Source of the DNA: Sipunculus nudus
Lineage: Eukaryota; Annelida; Sipuncula; Golfingiida; Sipunculidae
Assembly (NCBI GenBank): GCA_026874595.1
Contig: CM049316.1
Span: 20,545,839 to 20,609,838 of the forward strand
Reading direction: 5' to 3'
DNA: 64,000 bases
This document shows positions 1-11,694 of the stretch, one piece after another (the first letter of the stretch is position 1; each line of letters begins with the position of its first letter). The notes under the pieces were generated by a model. That model was given only the letters and a program-made list of their open reading frames with translations. It was not told the origin of the DNA and did no database searches. Both the position numbers and the translations under genes were made by a program.

Positions 1-245
1 ATGAATATACAGAAAAGTCGGTTCACTACCTATGGAATCGAACCTATGACATTCCGATTTCCGGTCGTTTGCTGTATCCACTGCGCTACAGCAGATCGAT
101 GATCTTTCCGTGTGTTTCCACACTTTATAGGAACCAACGAAGTCACGTCGTAGTAGTGACGTTAGTGCGCTACCAACTATATGTGTCGGCACAGCGTCTT
201 GTGGCCTTATTTGGTGTGAAGCATATATTATATACAGAGATGTAT
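1..245 (-). repeat. tRNA-derived SINE copy
   Basis: Read on the minus strand, the segment has a pol III B box (GGTTCGATTCC, complement at 34-44) and an A box (TAGCGCAGTGG, complement at 78-88). After these comes a non-tRNA body ending near the TGTGTCGGCAC stretch. The same head and body recur at 7397-7577, so this is a dispersed element rather than a functional tRNA. No cloverleaf with a proper acceptor stem could be drawn. Confidence 0.6.
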
Positions 246-259
246 CAATAGTCATGTCC

Positions 260-356
260 TTCCGATTATCGTTCCTGCAAATACACGGAAGGGATCGGGG
301 ATCTGCTGTAGCTCAGTGGACAGAGCAAACAATTGTCAATGAGCCGACGTTTCTGT
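260..356 (+). repeat. Second SINE copy, opposite orientation, internally deleted
   Basis: It carries the A box TAGCTCAGTGG at 309-319 and ends in GAGCCGACGTTTCTGTATAT. That tail matches the end of the SINE at 1-107 read in reverse. The middle of the tRNA-like head, including the B box, is missing. With the copy at 1-245 it forms an inverted pair. Confidence 0.5.
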
Positions 357-447
357 ATATACATATATACAAAAATACACACACATATATATAAATATAC
401 ACTCAAGTTCTGCGTTAGCTAGGGGTTCATAGCAATTCATATAGCGA

Positions 448-450
<3 letters not shown>

Positions 451-513
<63 letters not shown>
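451..513. repeat. (AT)n microsatellite
   Basis: Uninterrupted AT dinucleotides for about 63 bases, just downstream of the broken TLR gene. Confidence 0.95.
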
Positions 514-516
<3 letters not shown>

Positions 517-541
517 GAGTTTGACATTTGCATTTAAAAAA

Positions 542-2900
542 TCAAATATTGCTTGCCGCACTGAGGTCTCCTTGTGTAGACGATAGTGCTGACCGAAGAC
601 GTGACCAAAACACTGGAACATGGTCGATCATATCTTGCCCGGGCCACACGAGATACGTGTGACTCCTTAAAATGGCCACTAGGGTGCGCGGCATATCAGT
701 GGTTGGGATTTTCTCAAGCAATATAACAATCAGTTTATCTACTCCTCTTTCCATCATGTGGATTCGGGCCATGTGCATTTCAAATTTACACCAACCACTG
801 CGAATAAAATGTCGTGACAACACAATAATGGTTCTGCGACTCGTTGAGATACTTCTAAGGATATTCTCTTCAATCGGTCGACCGATTTCAAAGTCTCTAT
901 GGTGAAAACATAGTCTAAATGGGGCTTCCCTTCCTTCTAGGTTTGCAATCAGGTGATTATCTACCCACGGCAAGTCCCTCTCATTGTAGGCTACGAAAGC
1001 ATCATATTGAAAAGCCCCATCTTCCTCGAACAGTTCAGCGAAGAGTTCCCGCCTGATTTTCAAACGCAGGCAGGAATATTTTATGTCCCATCGGTGACGA
1101 TAAATAACCACAGACAATGACAAACAAACTGTAAGGATAACAAGACAACTTGCGGTTACATACAGCCATTGAAAGCTTATGCAGTGTTTTTTCAAGATGC
1201 GGTAAAATATCTCTGCCTAAATGAGCCAAAGGTACTTGCTTTCCACGAAGATTGCATGTCATTTCCTCAATATTTCTTAGACTGTGTATAATTAAGTTGA
1301 TTGATTTTAGAAATTCTAAAGAATTGCATGAACATTCCAAAGGGTTGCCCATCAGGTACAGGTTAAAACTATTTCCTGGTCTATCTGCTGCCATGAAAGC
1401 TTTGTTTACTTGTGATGCAACATCATTCTGCAAGTACACAATTCTGGTTTTGGAAAGGTCCAGTGTTGTCAGACCGTGCATGATTTTGCTAGGAGCTGAG
1501 AAGTCAAGCAAAAAGTTGTTTTTCAGGAGAAGACGCTCCAAATGCAGTGAGTTTCTTTCATTGAAGTATTTAGGTGATATATAGTAGATGTTGTTATACG
1601 AGAGATCAAGGTATTTCAAATTATTGAAATGTGGTAATGGATCATCATTTTTTGCAATCCTTTTACCAAGGTCATTGTGGGCCAAATTGGCCCAAACGAT
1701 AGCTGCAGCTAAGGTTCTGCCAATGCATTGATTGGAAATTTTGCTTAATTTGACATGTGCGATGTTAATCGATATACCGACGGCAGGGTATTGCAGTTCT
1801 GTAAACCCAGTACACAGAAGTTTAAGATTACTGTAAGAGATGTCTTTTAACACGTCTGCCATATGCTCTTCATTTAATATGTATACGTACTTATTGTATG
1901 GCCACTTGATAAACCTACCCAAATGTCGAGCATTTACAGCTGCGAGATTTTTTGGCCAAGGAATAGGAAAAAATTGTCTTACTAAATTTTGTTCCTGAAT
2001 AAATCCACCACTAAATTTACTCTTCTTCCTCTTTGTATCATTACCGGCGACAATCGGATGACTTTTGCTCGAAGCTAGCTCACGTGGAAGCAAACTGCAA
2101 CCATATAATTCACTTTTTAATTTTTCTTTTTGCAAGTACGGGTCTTGATTTCCTATTTCTAAAAGTGTTAAACGGGATAAGCCCAAGAGGAAAGTAAAAG
2201 AAGACAGTTCATTTAGACTGAGGCGAAGTTCTACTATATTTGGTGTAAAATTAGCTATTATTCCTTGTATTTTTGCTATTCTGTTATCACTAAGGTCAAG
2301 ATGAGTTAATGATGGTGTCCTCATGGATTCTAATAATTCAATAGAGACAACATTACTAGGACGCTCCATGTGAAGCGCTACATGTTGCAGTGTCAGTTCC
2401 TTTAATTTTGATTTTTGCAGTGAGCGCAGTAACGATATTAAAACGCGGTATTTATTGTTGCCAAGCTTCACGTTGAAGGACATATCTAGTGTTTCTAAAC
2501 TTGTTAATGGTTTAAAGACATGTGATATCTTAAGCTGTTTGGGATCTAATCCTAGATAATTTCTACTGAGATCGAGGGTTCGTAAATTTGAAAGTCCCTC
2601 AAAGGCTTTTACATCCATAAGTCGGATACCCAATACACTTAAGCGTAACGTAACCAAGTTAACACACTTAATAAAGGCATCACCCCTTATTAGGGTTATG
2701 TGGTTTAAATGCAGAGAAAATCCCGTTACATTTTCTTCGCAAAGATCTGGTACTTCGGTTAAGTTTTTGCGCTCGCAGTCCACAAATATAGAGCCTTCTT
2801 TAAATGTGCAAATACAAGGGGTGCATTTGAACATTTTTGCAGCAGGGCAAACCACATAAACTTATAAAGGAAAAATGATGCTCATAGCAATGTACTTCAT
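542..2900 (-). pseudogene. Toll-like receptor, near-complete but broken (copy 1)
   Basis: On the minus strand an ATG at 2898-2900 opens a hydrophobic leader (MKYIAMSIIFPL). Codon 13 is TAA (2862-2864), and the frame then runs on as a full TLR ectodomain. That has a cysteine-rich N-cap (CTPCICTF), many LxxLxLxxN repeats (e.g. LTTLDLSKTRIVYL) and a C-terminal cap (GNPLECSCNSLEFL). At a run of six T (1187-1192) the frame shifts. The intact paralogue at 58557-60911 has five T there (59193-59197). In the shifted frame the transmembrane segment and a complete TIR domain follow: box 1 YDAFVAY, box 2 LCFHHRDFEIGRPI and an FW in box 3, with TGA at 542-544. A receptor would sense microbial ligands and signal through TIR adaptors, but one extra base and one stop should block it here. 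A sequencing error could explain the homopolymer change but less easily the stop as well. A GTG internal start at 2855 is only the reopening of the frame, not a real start. Confidence 0.88.
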
Positions 2901-3080
2901 GATTTCTGGTGATCAAGGTATTAATGAAACACACACAAAAAATGCAGTGTCTTTGTATGTGGCTTTTCACAACAGCAGCTGCTCAGGGTTTTAAAAAGCA
3001 GTCAAATGATGCACGTTAGTTTGACGCTTATTAGAATATAATCTTCACCCGATGCATTTCAAGAGATATCCATAATGTTT
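2901..3080 (-). promoter_or_regulatory. Probable 5' leader of TLR copy 1 with a 3' splice site
   Basis: On the minus strand a strong acceptor, a pyrimidine tract followed by TTTTGCAG, ends at 3081. The next 180 bases lead to the ATG at 2900. This suggests the gene had an upstream non-coding exon; the donor was not located. It supports the ATG at 2900, and so the nonsense codon inside the signal peptide. Confidence 0.4.
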
Positions 3081-3959
3081 CTGCAAAAGAAAGAAAATAT
3101 ATTTTAATATCTAGATGTATAATTGTGTATACTGATTTAATAACTGAGAAAAAAAAAGACTGAGAAAGCCAAAATGTGTGTTTGTAAGGAGCGAAACATA
3201 AGGAGACCAACTTTGCATGTTAACAGATATAACAGACATATATGTCGAAGAGTAATTAAAAATGTTTAATTACTAACTGAATTAATGTAAATGACTAAAC
3301 AATAAAATATTTTCAAGCAAACAGGTACAAGATGTACGTTCTAGCTTGCACTGCCATATGTTTATGGACAGAATACCATTTCACATACATTCGACGACGG
3401 CACGTTCTACAGTACATGAGAAAGGTTAATACCGAAATTAAGGTGGACAATCCCTTGTACAGTATGTTGCACAAGCATGATCTCCAAACACTGGATAGCA
3501 TATGTAACAATACATTATATGAAACAATTGTTATTAAATAATGCATCATACCTGTACAAGTACAACTGGAAGCTTCTTAGAATGAGTCAAATACAATATC
3601 GTGAGAGGCTTAACGACTATAGCAACCTGACAGCAGGGGGCAGTAAAACACCTATCTACATATAACTCTTAATAATTTAATAGCACAGACAGAAATCGAT
3701 GTTTTTTATATACGAAGGATGGTTTTCTTTTCATGTAACTACATTGTGTTCGGAACAACATTTGCGAAGCTAAGTATTACATAAGGGAGTCTTTGTTTAT
3801 CAAAATACCAGTCTATATGGTTTTAAGTTACCCAGAAAGAGTCAATGGTTACAGGAATTTTTGTATATTTTCATAAACATGGTGTGACATATAACCAGAT
3901 AACTTATACGTGCACAAAAGCATCGGCGACTGATAGTAATGATTGATATATATATATAT

Positions 3960-4013
<54 letters not shown>

Positions 4014-5238
4014 CACCATCTAGACAGGTGAATGTTTAAATAAAAAATGCTGCAATTCTGACAATGCCATATGGATGTGATCAGCTGCCTTAGCGGATGC
4101 CTGCGCTCTCTGAATGCTTTTCTAGTTCAACGCTAGATTCATGCCAATCGTGTATTATCTCTGTGCATCTGTTACCGATGTTTTATCCTAATGAAAAGAA
4201 TATTATTTAAATATAGACAGGAATTCATACACAAAAATTAAGACCCCGATCATTGTATTAAACTAGTCTTGCTTAACAAATGGACGCTAAAATCAGAACA
4301 GTTGTATGTTTTTCATATATTCTTAATATTTCTCAAATTCATAAACAAAGGCTCTGTTAATCTATTCATGGTCATATCTATAATACAGTTTTGGAAACCA
4401 CGAATCCATTATGAATTATGCATGCCACAGTCACTGAAGATATCAGCACTTCCTGGTTAATTATATAAACATCATTATCTTTGTTCAATTATTTATATAA
4501 CTGAAATAGAAATACATATAACATGGTGCGCAATAGTAAACATTGAGGTTCAGTACCACTTATCATAGGTTCGTTTGACAACATTCATTCTCTTTATATG
4601 CTGCATTCTCTTAGACTTTGTAACGGTCCACGTACAACATGGATGCTTCACAATGACACCTGTCTCACCAGCAAAAAAAAATGGTGCTTACTTTAGACGG
4701 AATCTGGAAAGACCTTTGCAAACAACAATAGAATCCTATACTTCTGGACTGTCAGCTACGGTGGCTCGGATAGGACACCAAGAATCGTGTTCACGCGATA
4801 ATTATCACATGGCGATGCTTTAGTATGCTATGCTAGCTAAAACCCTCACTTGGAGCAGAATGTCTGTGGTATGTTGTCTGTTGACAACGCCAGAGGATTA
4901 ATGCAACTTATTTTTTATGGAGAGGTAGTGGACCACCTTTTGTCCCCTCTTTCGGGGAATAAAACTTTTTTAACGAGAAAATTGCTCAATTTCCAATCTT
5001 AATCCAGTGCAGAGAAACATGCCTTTAGGATTATAGATGTAGGTCTTACGGTATTATCTATCTGTATTTATCTCGTAGGAACGAGATAATAATAAATGTC
5101 TTTATGTCCTATACGAGCCACCGTGGTCAGCTGAATTAACTTACAAAACAAATTTTGATTTCTTTTGTCCACTATGATGTCCATAATCTAACACATGTTA
5201 AAGATACCACACATGAAAAAGTAGGTAGTTAGCTTTAC
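3081..5238. other. No gene recognised
   Basis: AT-rich sequence with only short chance reading frames. It holds an interrupted (AT)n/(GTAT) microsatellite at about 3945-4010. No domain or splice-bounded exon was recognised. Confidence 0.5.
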
Positions 5239-5283
5239 CAATCTTTGCACTTCAAGTCCCCCGCTGCTGGACACGGTCGCCAT
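5239..5283 (-). CDS. Candidate short first coding exon, unrecognised
   Basis: On the minus strand an ATG in an AAAATGGCGACC context (also a YY1-like motif typical of start regions) opens 15 codons, MATVSSSGGLEVQRL. These end at a consensus-like donor, G|GTAAAGC (intron begins at 5238). The surrounding 200 bases are richer in CpG than the flanks. No downstream exon was found, and the peptide matches no family I know. It could be chance. Confidence 0.22.
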
Positions 5284-7080
5284 TTTAAATAACTTGAAAG
5301 TAATTAAAATGAAGCACTCTCCATCGATAAGGTGGTGTTGTTCGACTCGATGATAACCATTTGAGTCCGACGCCGCCGCTATTTTGCGCAATCTCCAGCC
5401 GAGGTTAGGTCAAGCCGAGCCGATTTCATGTAGCTCAGATTGGACTGAGAAAAATTTAATACAAAAAAAATAAAGCTTTTACAAATAAAATTGTCCGAAA
5501 CATTTACAGACTTATACAGAAGAAGACCATCCTTTTTCTATTTTGGAAGAGTGACTGTGAGCGTTTTCCTTATGTGGCAAACATTGCCAGGGAACATGCG
5601 CTTAGCTGATGAACCACGTTTTTTAAATGTTCCGGTTTTGTTATTTTTTATGTTAGGAAACGGTGTGACACCAGGACAAAATATACTCGATCCGTAAGCG
5701 CATACTAATTAAATGTAAAATGGATGCAATATATCAGACTTAATATAAATAACTTGTTTAAATAAAACGGGTACTTTTTAACAGCGTCAAATGAAAAGGC
5801 TTTCAGGTCAGTTAAAGCCAGCCGATATTTTGCAAGGCGAGTGGAGCCACAAAGCTTGGCTTACTTCTACAGTCAGCCGTCTTTTCGTCCAACCCAGCTG
5901 CATTTGAGTGGCTTACACGGCTCCGTGCTCTATAACTATCAAATTCGGACGGGATATTACAATCCGCCGAGGACCATACCAGGTCGCCGGCGGAGAAAGT
6001 CGAGCGTTCCACACCTCGACTGATCAAAGCCCTTAATGTAAACATTCATTTTCCATGTCGGACAATTGTAAATTTAGACATTATCATAATACACAGATGA
6101 GAAGAAAAATATGACACAATACTACAATATAATATATTTGTAATGCTTATACTGTTGATATAATACAGTGATTAAATTTATAGTTAGGATTATGGTTAAT
6201 TTGTGGTTTCCAGTTGATATTAGGTAACGTTGTTGTGTGTATGATTATACAGTGTCTGTAAAAGTATGATTCAGTAGCTTTTAGTGTCAGCAGACCTTAA
6301 GGAATCTATAGTTACCTGACAAAATATATTTGGTTCTGGTATTGACCAATGTCCTGTACGTTTAGGTAAAGGAGATAGTTATGTCGCGATTCATATTGCA
6401 AGAGGGTTTAAATGATAGAAAATGGGAATTAATTTACTTTTTTCTACTTCAATACTATCCCAGGTCAAATAAATGCAACTATTGATACTGTTTATTTGAT
6501 CAAGGATTATCAGATGCACCTTTCCTGCATCCATTAAATCCATCATAACCACTTGGATGTAACCAGGAAGTTAATTGACTATTATTTAGCAATTTATACT
6601 ACAGATAAACAATGTACATAAAATGTTCTTTTGATTCCTAAGTATAGAAGAAATCCTTGTTAAACGCTTGTACCAATATTTCTAAACAATACCAGTAACC
6701 GTCGAAATGGATCATTAAACAATAAAGGCTTTTTAAGGCTGTAATAAGAAAAATTAATTAAATTTTATCTTGCAATGTTATACAACAAGTACATACTTTA
6801 TAATAAAATGCATTTTATATTTCCGAATAGATAAAAATAATTGAAATTTCCGTTAAACAATTTTCCAAAAATTGAAAACAATACCTGTGCACAGCGCAGG
6901 TAAATTATTGAACAAGAAAGGTTTTTCTTATGTAACCATTCCCAAGTTGTCAAAGTCGTCCAGTTCATATGACAAATTTATATTTGCAGATAAATTAACA
7001 AGAAATTCACTCGATCACACGTGCAATATATATCAGGGATTGAAACATAAACTTATTTAGTTTATAAACCTTTATAGAAA
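5284..7080. other. No gene recognised; CpG-richer patch
   Basis: Around 5330-5450 and 5810-6030 the sequence is CpG-richer (for example GACGCCGCCGC, and CCGGCGGAG near 5990). The rest is plain AT-rich DNA. Reading frames on both strands in 5812-6045 overlap each other and look accidental. Confidence 0.4.
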
Positions 7081-7090
7081 TTTTAAGCCA

Positions 7091-7094
<4 letters not shown>

Positions 7095-7133
<39 letters not shown>

Positions 7134-7178
7134 TGTGTGTGTGAAGAGAGAGAGAGAGAGAGAGGGGGGGGGGGGGGG
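7095..7178. repeat. Compound microsatellite (AT)n-(GA)n-G15
   Basis: AT dinucleotides (7095-7130) pass through GT and then GA repeats into a 15-base G run (7164-7178). Confidence 0.95.
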
Positions 7179-7293
7179 TGGGTTGGGAGAAAGAAAAAGG
7201 TAAATAATGTCCTTGAAAATTTCAATGAGGGTCCGTCCACCTGTACGATAATAGCATGATATAATTTGCATCTCCAAGATTCGGTATAATGAA

Positions 7294-7299
7294 TTATAT

Positions 7300-7342
<43 letters not shown>
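7294..7342. repeat. (AT)n microsatellite
   Basis: AT dinucleotides with one phase slip near 7310. Confidence 0.9.
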
Positions 7343-7345
<3 letters not shown>

Positions 7346-7396
7346 TGCATGAATGGCCATGCCTGTTCATAGTTTATAGATAAGGAAGTACTATAC

Positions 7397-7577
7397 ACAG
7401 AAAAGTCGGTTCATTGCCGATGGGAATCGAACCCCTGATCTTTCGATTTCCGGTCGGCTGCTTTAACCAGTAAGCTACGACAGATCCCCAACCCCTTTGT
7501 GTATTTGCATACTTTTTTTACGAACCAGTGAAGTGACGTCAGAGTGCTAACGACTACTTGTGTTGGCACCGCGATAT
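7397..7577 (-). repeat. tRNA-derived SINE copy
   Basis: This is the clearest copy of the family. On the minus strand it has the A box TAGCTTACTGG (complement 7467-7477) and a B box GGTTCGATTCC (complement 7423-7433). The body is shared with 1-245 (CAAATACAC, GTGACGTCA, TGTTGGCAC stretches). A CATA/AT microsatellite abuts it, as expected at the tail of a SINE. Confidence 0.65.
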
Positions 7578-7580
7578 ACA

Positions 7581-7659
<79 letters not shown>
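7577..7659. repeat. (CATA)n-(AT)n microsatellite
   Basis: About eight CATA units followed by about 25 AT units, directly adjoining the SINE. Confidence 0.95.
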
Positions 7660-7660
<1 letters not shown>

Positions 7661-8319
7661 CCCTTCATGTTGGACGTCCGTGGAGATTGCGGATCTTAAA
7701 TATCTCCGGCGCGAGTTTGGAATTCTGTCTGCATCCCCCACTCGTGAACAGCTGGTGGATGTTATCAAAAGAGACCAATCTGTTCTGGAAATATAGTTTT
7801 CACACGATATTAATGTCAAAGATACTTATTTTTCTCATACCCCATTAAATATTTAATTCAAAGTCAACATAGATAGATATCTATGAAGGTATAGATGTCA
7901 ACATCCAGGTAAATACCCAAACAGTAGAAGTATTTCAAACTCTGGTACTGTAACTGGCCTCAGCTCCCAGTGTTTGCAAAACCGAAAGCTGAGTGATGTG
8001 ATCTTTGTTTAGGGCTTGAATTGAAATCTTCAAAACATTGAGACTTGATCACAAAAAAGAGGGGTCTCGGTAGAGACAAGTATTACATTTAATAATTATG
8101 ACACTAGTTAAGAAAATAAATTTGTCCTAGAAGCGGACATCGACGTTACGTGTGCCGAATTGTAAGGCTCAAATTAGAACGGAATCTGGTCAACCTTAAT
8201 GGAGTAGAACCATTTTGTGAATTAATTATAATAATAAATAGGGACCAAGGGGTCTCGAGTTTCAGCTGGATTAGTCAATAAGGATATTTTTTTAAGAAAT
8301 TTTAGAATGACAGTCCCGT

Positions 8320-9345
8320 GATCTTAACCAATGACCTTGTGACCAAAAAATCTCAGAATTTATTATCCTTGAACTTGCAGCATTTAGATTATTATAACAA
8401 TGTTTTAAGAAAGTGGGTCGAGTGACCTTGACCTCTGACTAGATAACCTCAAAATCTACAGATTTCTTCCACTTTGGGCAAGTGAAGGATGGAAAGTTTT
8501 GGATCGAAAGTTTGATTAACAGTACAATAATTTTAAAGATGTGGCTCCTGTGACCTTCACCTTTGACCTCAGGGCCCTGAAAATCAAAATGTTCCTAACG
8601 TAAGTGGTGGGTCATTTATAAATCAAGTTTGTAGCTAATCTGTCCAGACAAGGAAAATTTATTATCATCCATAAACTAATTTGTGAATGGATGGGCCCTG
8701 TGACCTCGACCTTTTACCCTATGACCCCAAATCAAATGAATGTTCACCTATTGGCATGTGAGTAATATCTTGAAGATGGAAAGTGATGAAAAGTTTGGCT
8801 TGAAATGCATACACATTCCTTTTAAAGAAATGGGTCCTTTGACATTGGCCTTTGACCTGGGGACCCCAAAATCGACAGAGGTCTTACTTTAGTGGTGAGC
8901 CATATATGAATAAGTTTGCAATCAACATATCAAACTAAACTGGAGTTATCGTCAGGAAACTAATTTGTGAACAGATGGCCCCTGTGACCTTGACCTTTGA
9001 CTTTGTGACCCCAAATTAATTTTTGCTCTCCCCATACTGGCAAGTCAGCTAAATGTGCAAGATGGAAAGTTTGGGATGACAAGCTTGACTTAAAAAGCAG
9101 CCATAATCTTTTTAATTAAGTGAGTCTTGTGACCTTGACCTTTGACCTCATGACCCATAAATCGTACAGCTTCTTTCTTTAGTGGTGGGCCATGTGTAAG
9201 TCATGTTTGAAATCCATATGTCAATCTAACCTGGAGTTATCATCTGGAAACAATTTTTTGGATGGACAGTTGGATAGACAGAGAGAAAGACCAACAGACA
9301 GACAGACAGGGTGATTACTATAAGGCATCCATTTGTGATAAATAA
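8320..9345. repeat. Degenerate tandem array with TGACCTTTGACCT motifs
   Basis: The motif TGACCTTGACCTTTGACC, or a close variant, recurs near 8422, 8549, 8699, 8838, 8976 and 9129. Spacing is about 145 bases, with every second unit more alike (period about 280-290 bases). Between motifs, shared phrases such as CCAAAATC, AGTGGTGGGCCAT and ATGGAAAGTTTGG recur. It is a diverged two-part tandem repeat and codes for nothing visible. Confidence 0.75.
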
Positions 9346-9836
9346 ACACACCAGGTTTTGGGACACAAGATGGAATCACAGCTACGAAACTGACATAATT
9401 GTTGTCATTTTATAGTAAAATTAATAGAAAAAATATTCCTAAAAATAAGAAAAAAATACAGGTAGTGCCACCACTTTTCGGGAACTGACAAAACTACTCA
9501 TGGTTAATAGGCCTATTCAAGGCAAGAATCAAGACAATCCGTGCATTAATTATCAAGATATTGGAGATTTTGTATCAATTTTTAATTTTTCTGGGGGGGG
9601 GGGGGTACTTACAAGCCCTATAGCTCGGAGGATATAGGTCGCAGTGACCTTGTTTCAGGGTTTCAAGGAAATTTTATATGGACCTCTCTAGATTTTTTAG
9701 TAACAGGCTTCTAGAGTCAGCGGTTACGATTTGTGCTCTGCTAACGGACGGTCGGACGGCCGGACGGCCAGACGGCCAGACCGACGACGGACAAAGCGCC
9801 ATAACTATACCTCAGTTGTCTTACAGTCAGCTGAGC

Positions 9837-9916
<80 letters not shown>

Positions 9917-9939
9917 GAGATATTATTATTATATTGAGA

Positions 9940-9998
<59 letters not shown>
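9837..9998. repeat. (TAA)n-(TTA)n inverted microsatellite plus (AT)n
   Basis: (TAA)n at 9837-9880 is followed at once by (TTA)n at 9882-9916. The two halves are complementary and can fold on themselves. An (AT)n run follows at about 9945-9998. Confidence 0.92.
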
Positions 9999-10001
<3 letters not shown>

Positions 10002-11553
10002 ACAGGATATCGAATAATATTGTTAAGACTTACATTTTATAAATTTGAAATTCTTAAGCTATGGGATGGGGAGAACTGAATGCCGCACACGTTAATCCAG
10101 TTGAGTCGGTTCGTTATGTGTATGCACCATAGTCAGTCTTTAGAGTCAAACCTGATCAATCAGGGAGAGTTTAGTTGAGTCGGATGCCGTTCATCGTGTA
10201 AGCCGGACGGGGAAGGGGTATCCCTACAAATACCGCCACTAATAAGCACAGGATATTTAGAAGATTTAAACATTTTGTTTTAATATAAAAATATTGAACT
10301 GCTTACCGATTATGTACAAATTCCTATTTAGCAAATCCAGCAAAACCACTAGGATTCAAAAAAACAAATACTATAGAGATTTGAGGAGTGATTAAAACTT
10401 AAGATTAGAGAGACTGGACCTCGCTATTCCCTCTGTGGATATCAACTGAATATTTTTTTCTTTCCACGGCAGGCGTCACCATTTTTGGATTATCAAGTAC
10501 AATAGACACGACAGCATGATATCGTGAGCTGTCTGGACCATTCTCCACCAGAGGTCCAACGGATTCAATATATGACAAGGCCTTATGATATCGAGTGTGG
10601 TATGTTTACCAAGAAGTGCCTTTATTGGTATATCAAACTGTTCTCCGTGCAAACCAGCTGGCCACAGTAACAGTCAAGAAATAGTTAAGTTAGAAATCGG
10701 GTGAAAACAAAGACACGTGAAGTTAGTAGGCTGCACCTTGACCAAAAAAACGGTGACCCGTGGTTAAAAGAAAGTAGTCCGGGAATGTTGACAGAGGTGT
10801 TATTGAGGCCCAGAGAATGCGCTTCTGGTAGCAAATGGCTATCCTGTTCTCATTATTTATATTACGTCCACAGTTTTACAAGTTCAAAAACGGTACACGA
10901 CAAAAGTTGACCTACAGAAAGCGAATCGACCTCAAAAAAAAATATGTACTAAACGTTTGGACGTTAAGACGCCTAAAAAATAGACTGCCATGCGCTGACC
11001 AAATGATTTATTTATATTGATACTCAGACGGTTGTCAGCAGTATATTTGGATATAATTCTTAACATTGCAGGGTTCATTATGTCAGTTAATTAATTACAA
11101 AATAATATATTCACACGAAAATTATTATTAAATGTTTGTTCTTCTGACTAGATTGGCCCTGTATAAGTTACCTGCAACACTCTTCGTAATCCACGCGACA
11201 CATGCACTCCCTCTCCGTCCCTTAATGTCGAAGAAGGAAATCACACTTAATAAAAAAAAAATGCCAATATTATAGCCCTTTATTTCGTTCTGGTTGCTTA
11301 CTAACTATCTTATTATGTTCTTTTAATTACTTATAAAAGAAATCCAGTTGATTAAATTAGCCTTAAGTGAGGAGCGTTATTATGATAGTGGGTTACTAGT
11401 CTCAAGCCTTTCCTTGGGGTCTACACAAAGATAAAGTGTTTGCACATCCTTTGGGCACTCCGCTTCAATGTTCCTTTGCTAATGAATGCGTTGACATCAT
11501 TCATCCAATTAATAATATATAATCTGGCAGATGCTGCCAAAAACATAATTTGA

Positions 11554-11560
<7 letters not shown>
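9999..11560. other. No gene recognised
   Basis: On the minus strand 10408-10605 is open for 66 codons with a fairly protein-like composition, but it has no start, splice site or recognised motif. Nothing else stands out. Confidence 0.4.

Positions 11561-11607
<47 letters not shown>
11561..11607. repeat. (AT)n microsatellite
   Basis: Uninterrupted AT dinucleotides. Confidence 0.95.
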
Positions 11608-11612
<5 letters not shown>

Positions 11613-11694
11613 TGTTACGGAACCTAATATAAAGAGATCACGTATACGTGATGAACACAAATTTTGTAATGGAGATTAAAAAAAAATCAGATTC

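Noticed and set aside
336-621. Poly-Tyr/Ile frames over the AT run (also at 7007-7370, 7411-7819, 28064-28963, 30423-30863)
   Set aside because: They are translations of (AT)n microsatellites, not proteins.
672-905. Plus-strand frame opposite the TIR domain of TLR copy 1 (same at 58678-58908 and the minus strand of 24051-24426)
   Set aside because: Antisense shadow of the conserved TIR coding sequence, present wherever that domain is.
2853-2855. GTG as the start codon of TLR copy 1
   Set aside because: A better ATG with a hydrophobic leader exists at 2900; the GTG is only the first codon after the nonsense stop region.
7423-7477. Possible functional tRNA gene
   Set aside because: A and B boxes are present but the arms do not pair as a cloverleaf and the same body recurs, so it was called a SINE.
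8320-9345. CRISPR-like array
   Set aside because: Eukaryotic DNA with diverged units about 145 bases long; no short identical repeats with unique spacers.
10408-10605. 66 open codons on the minus strand with protein-like composition
   Set aside because: No start, acceptor or family match; too short to call alone.
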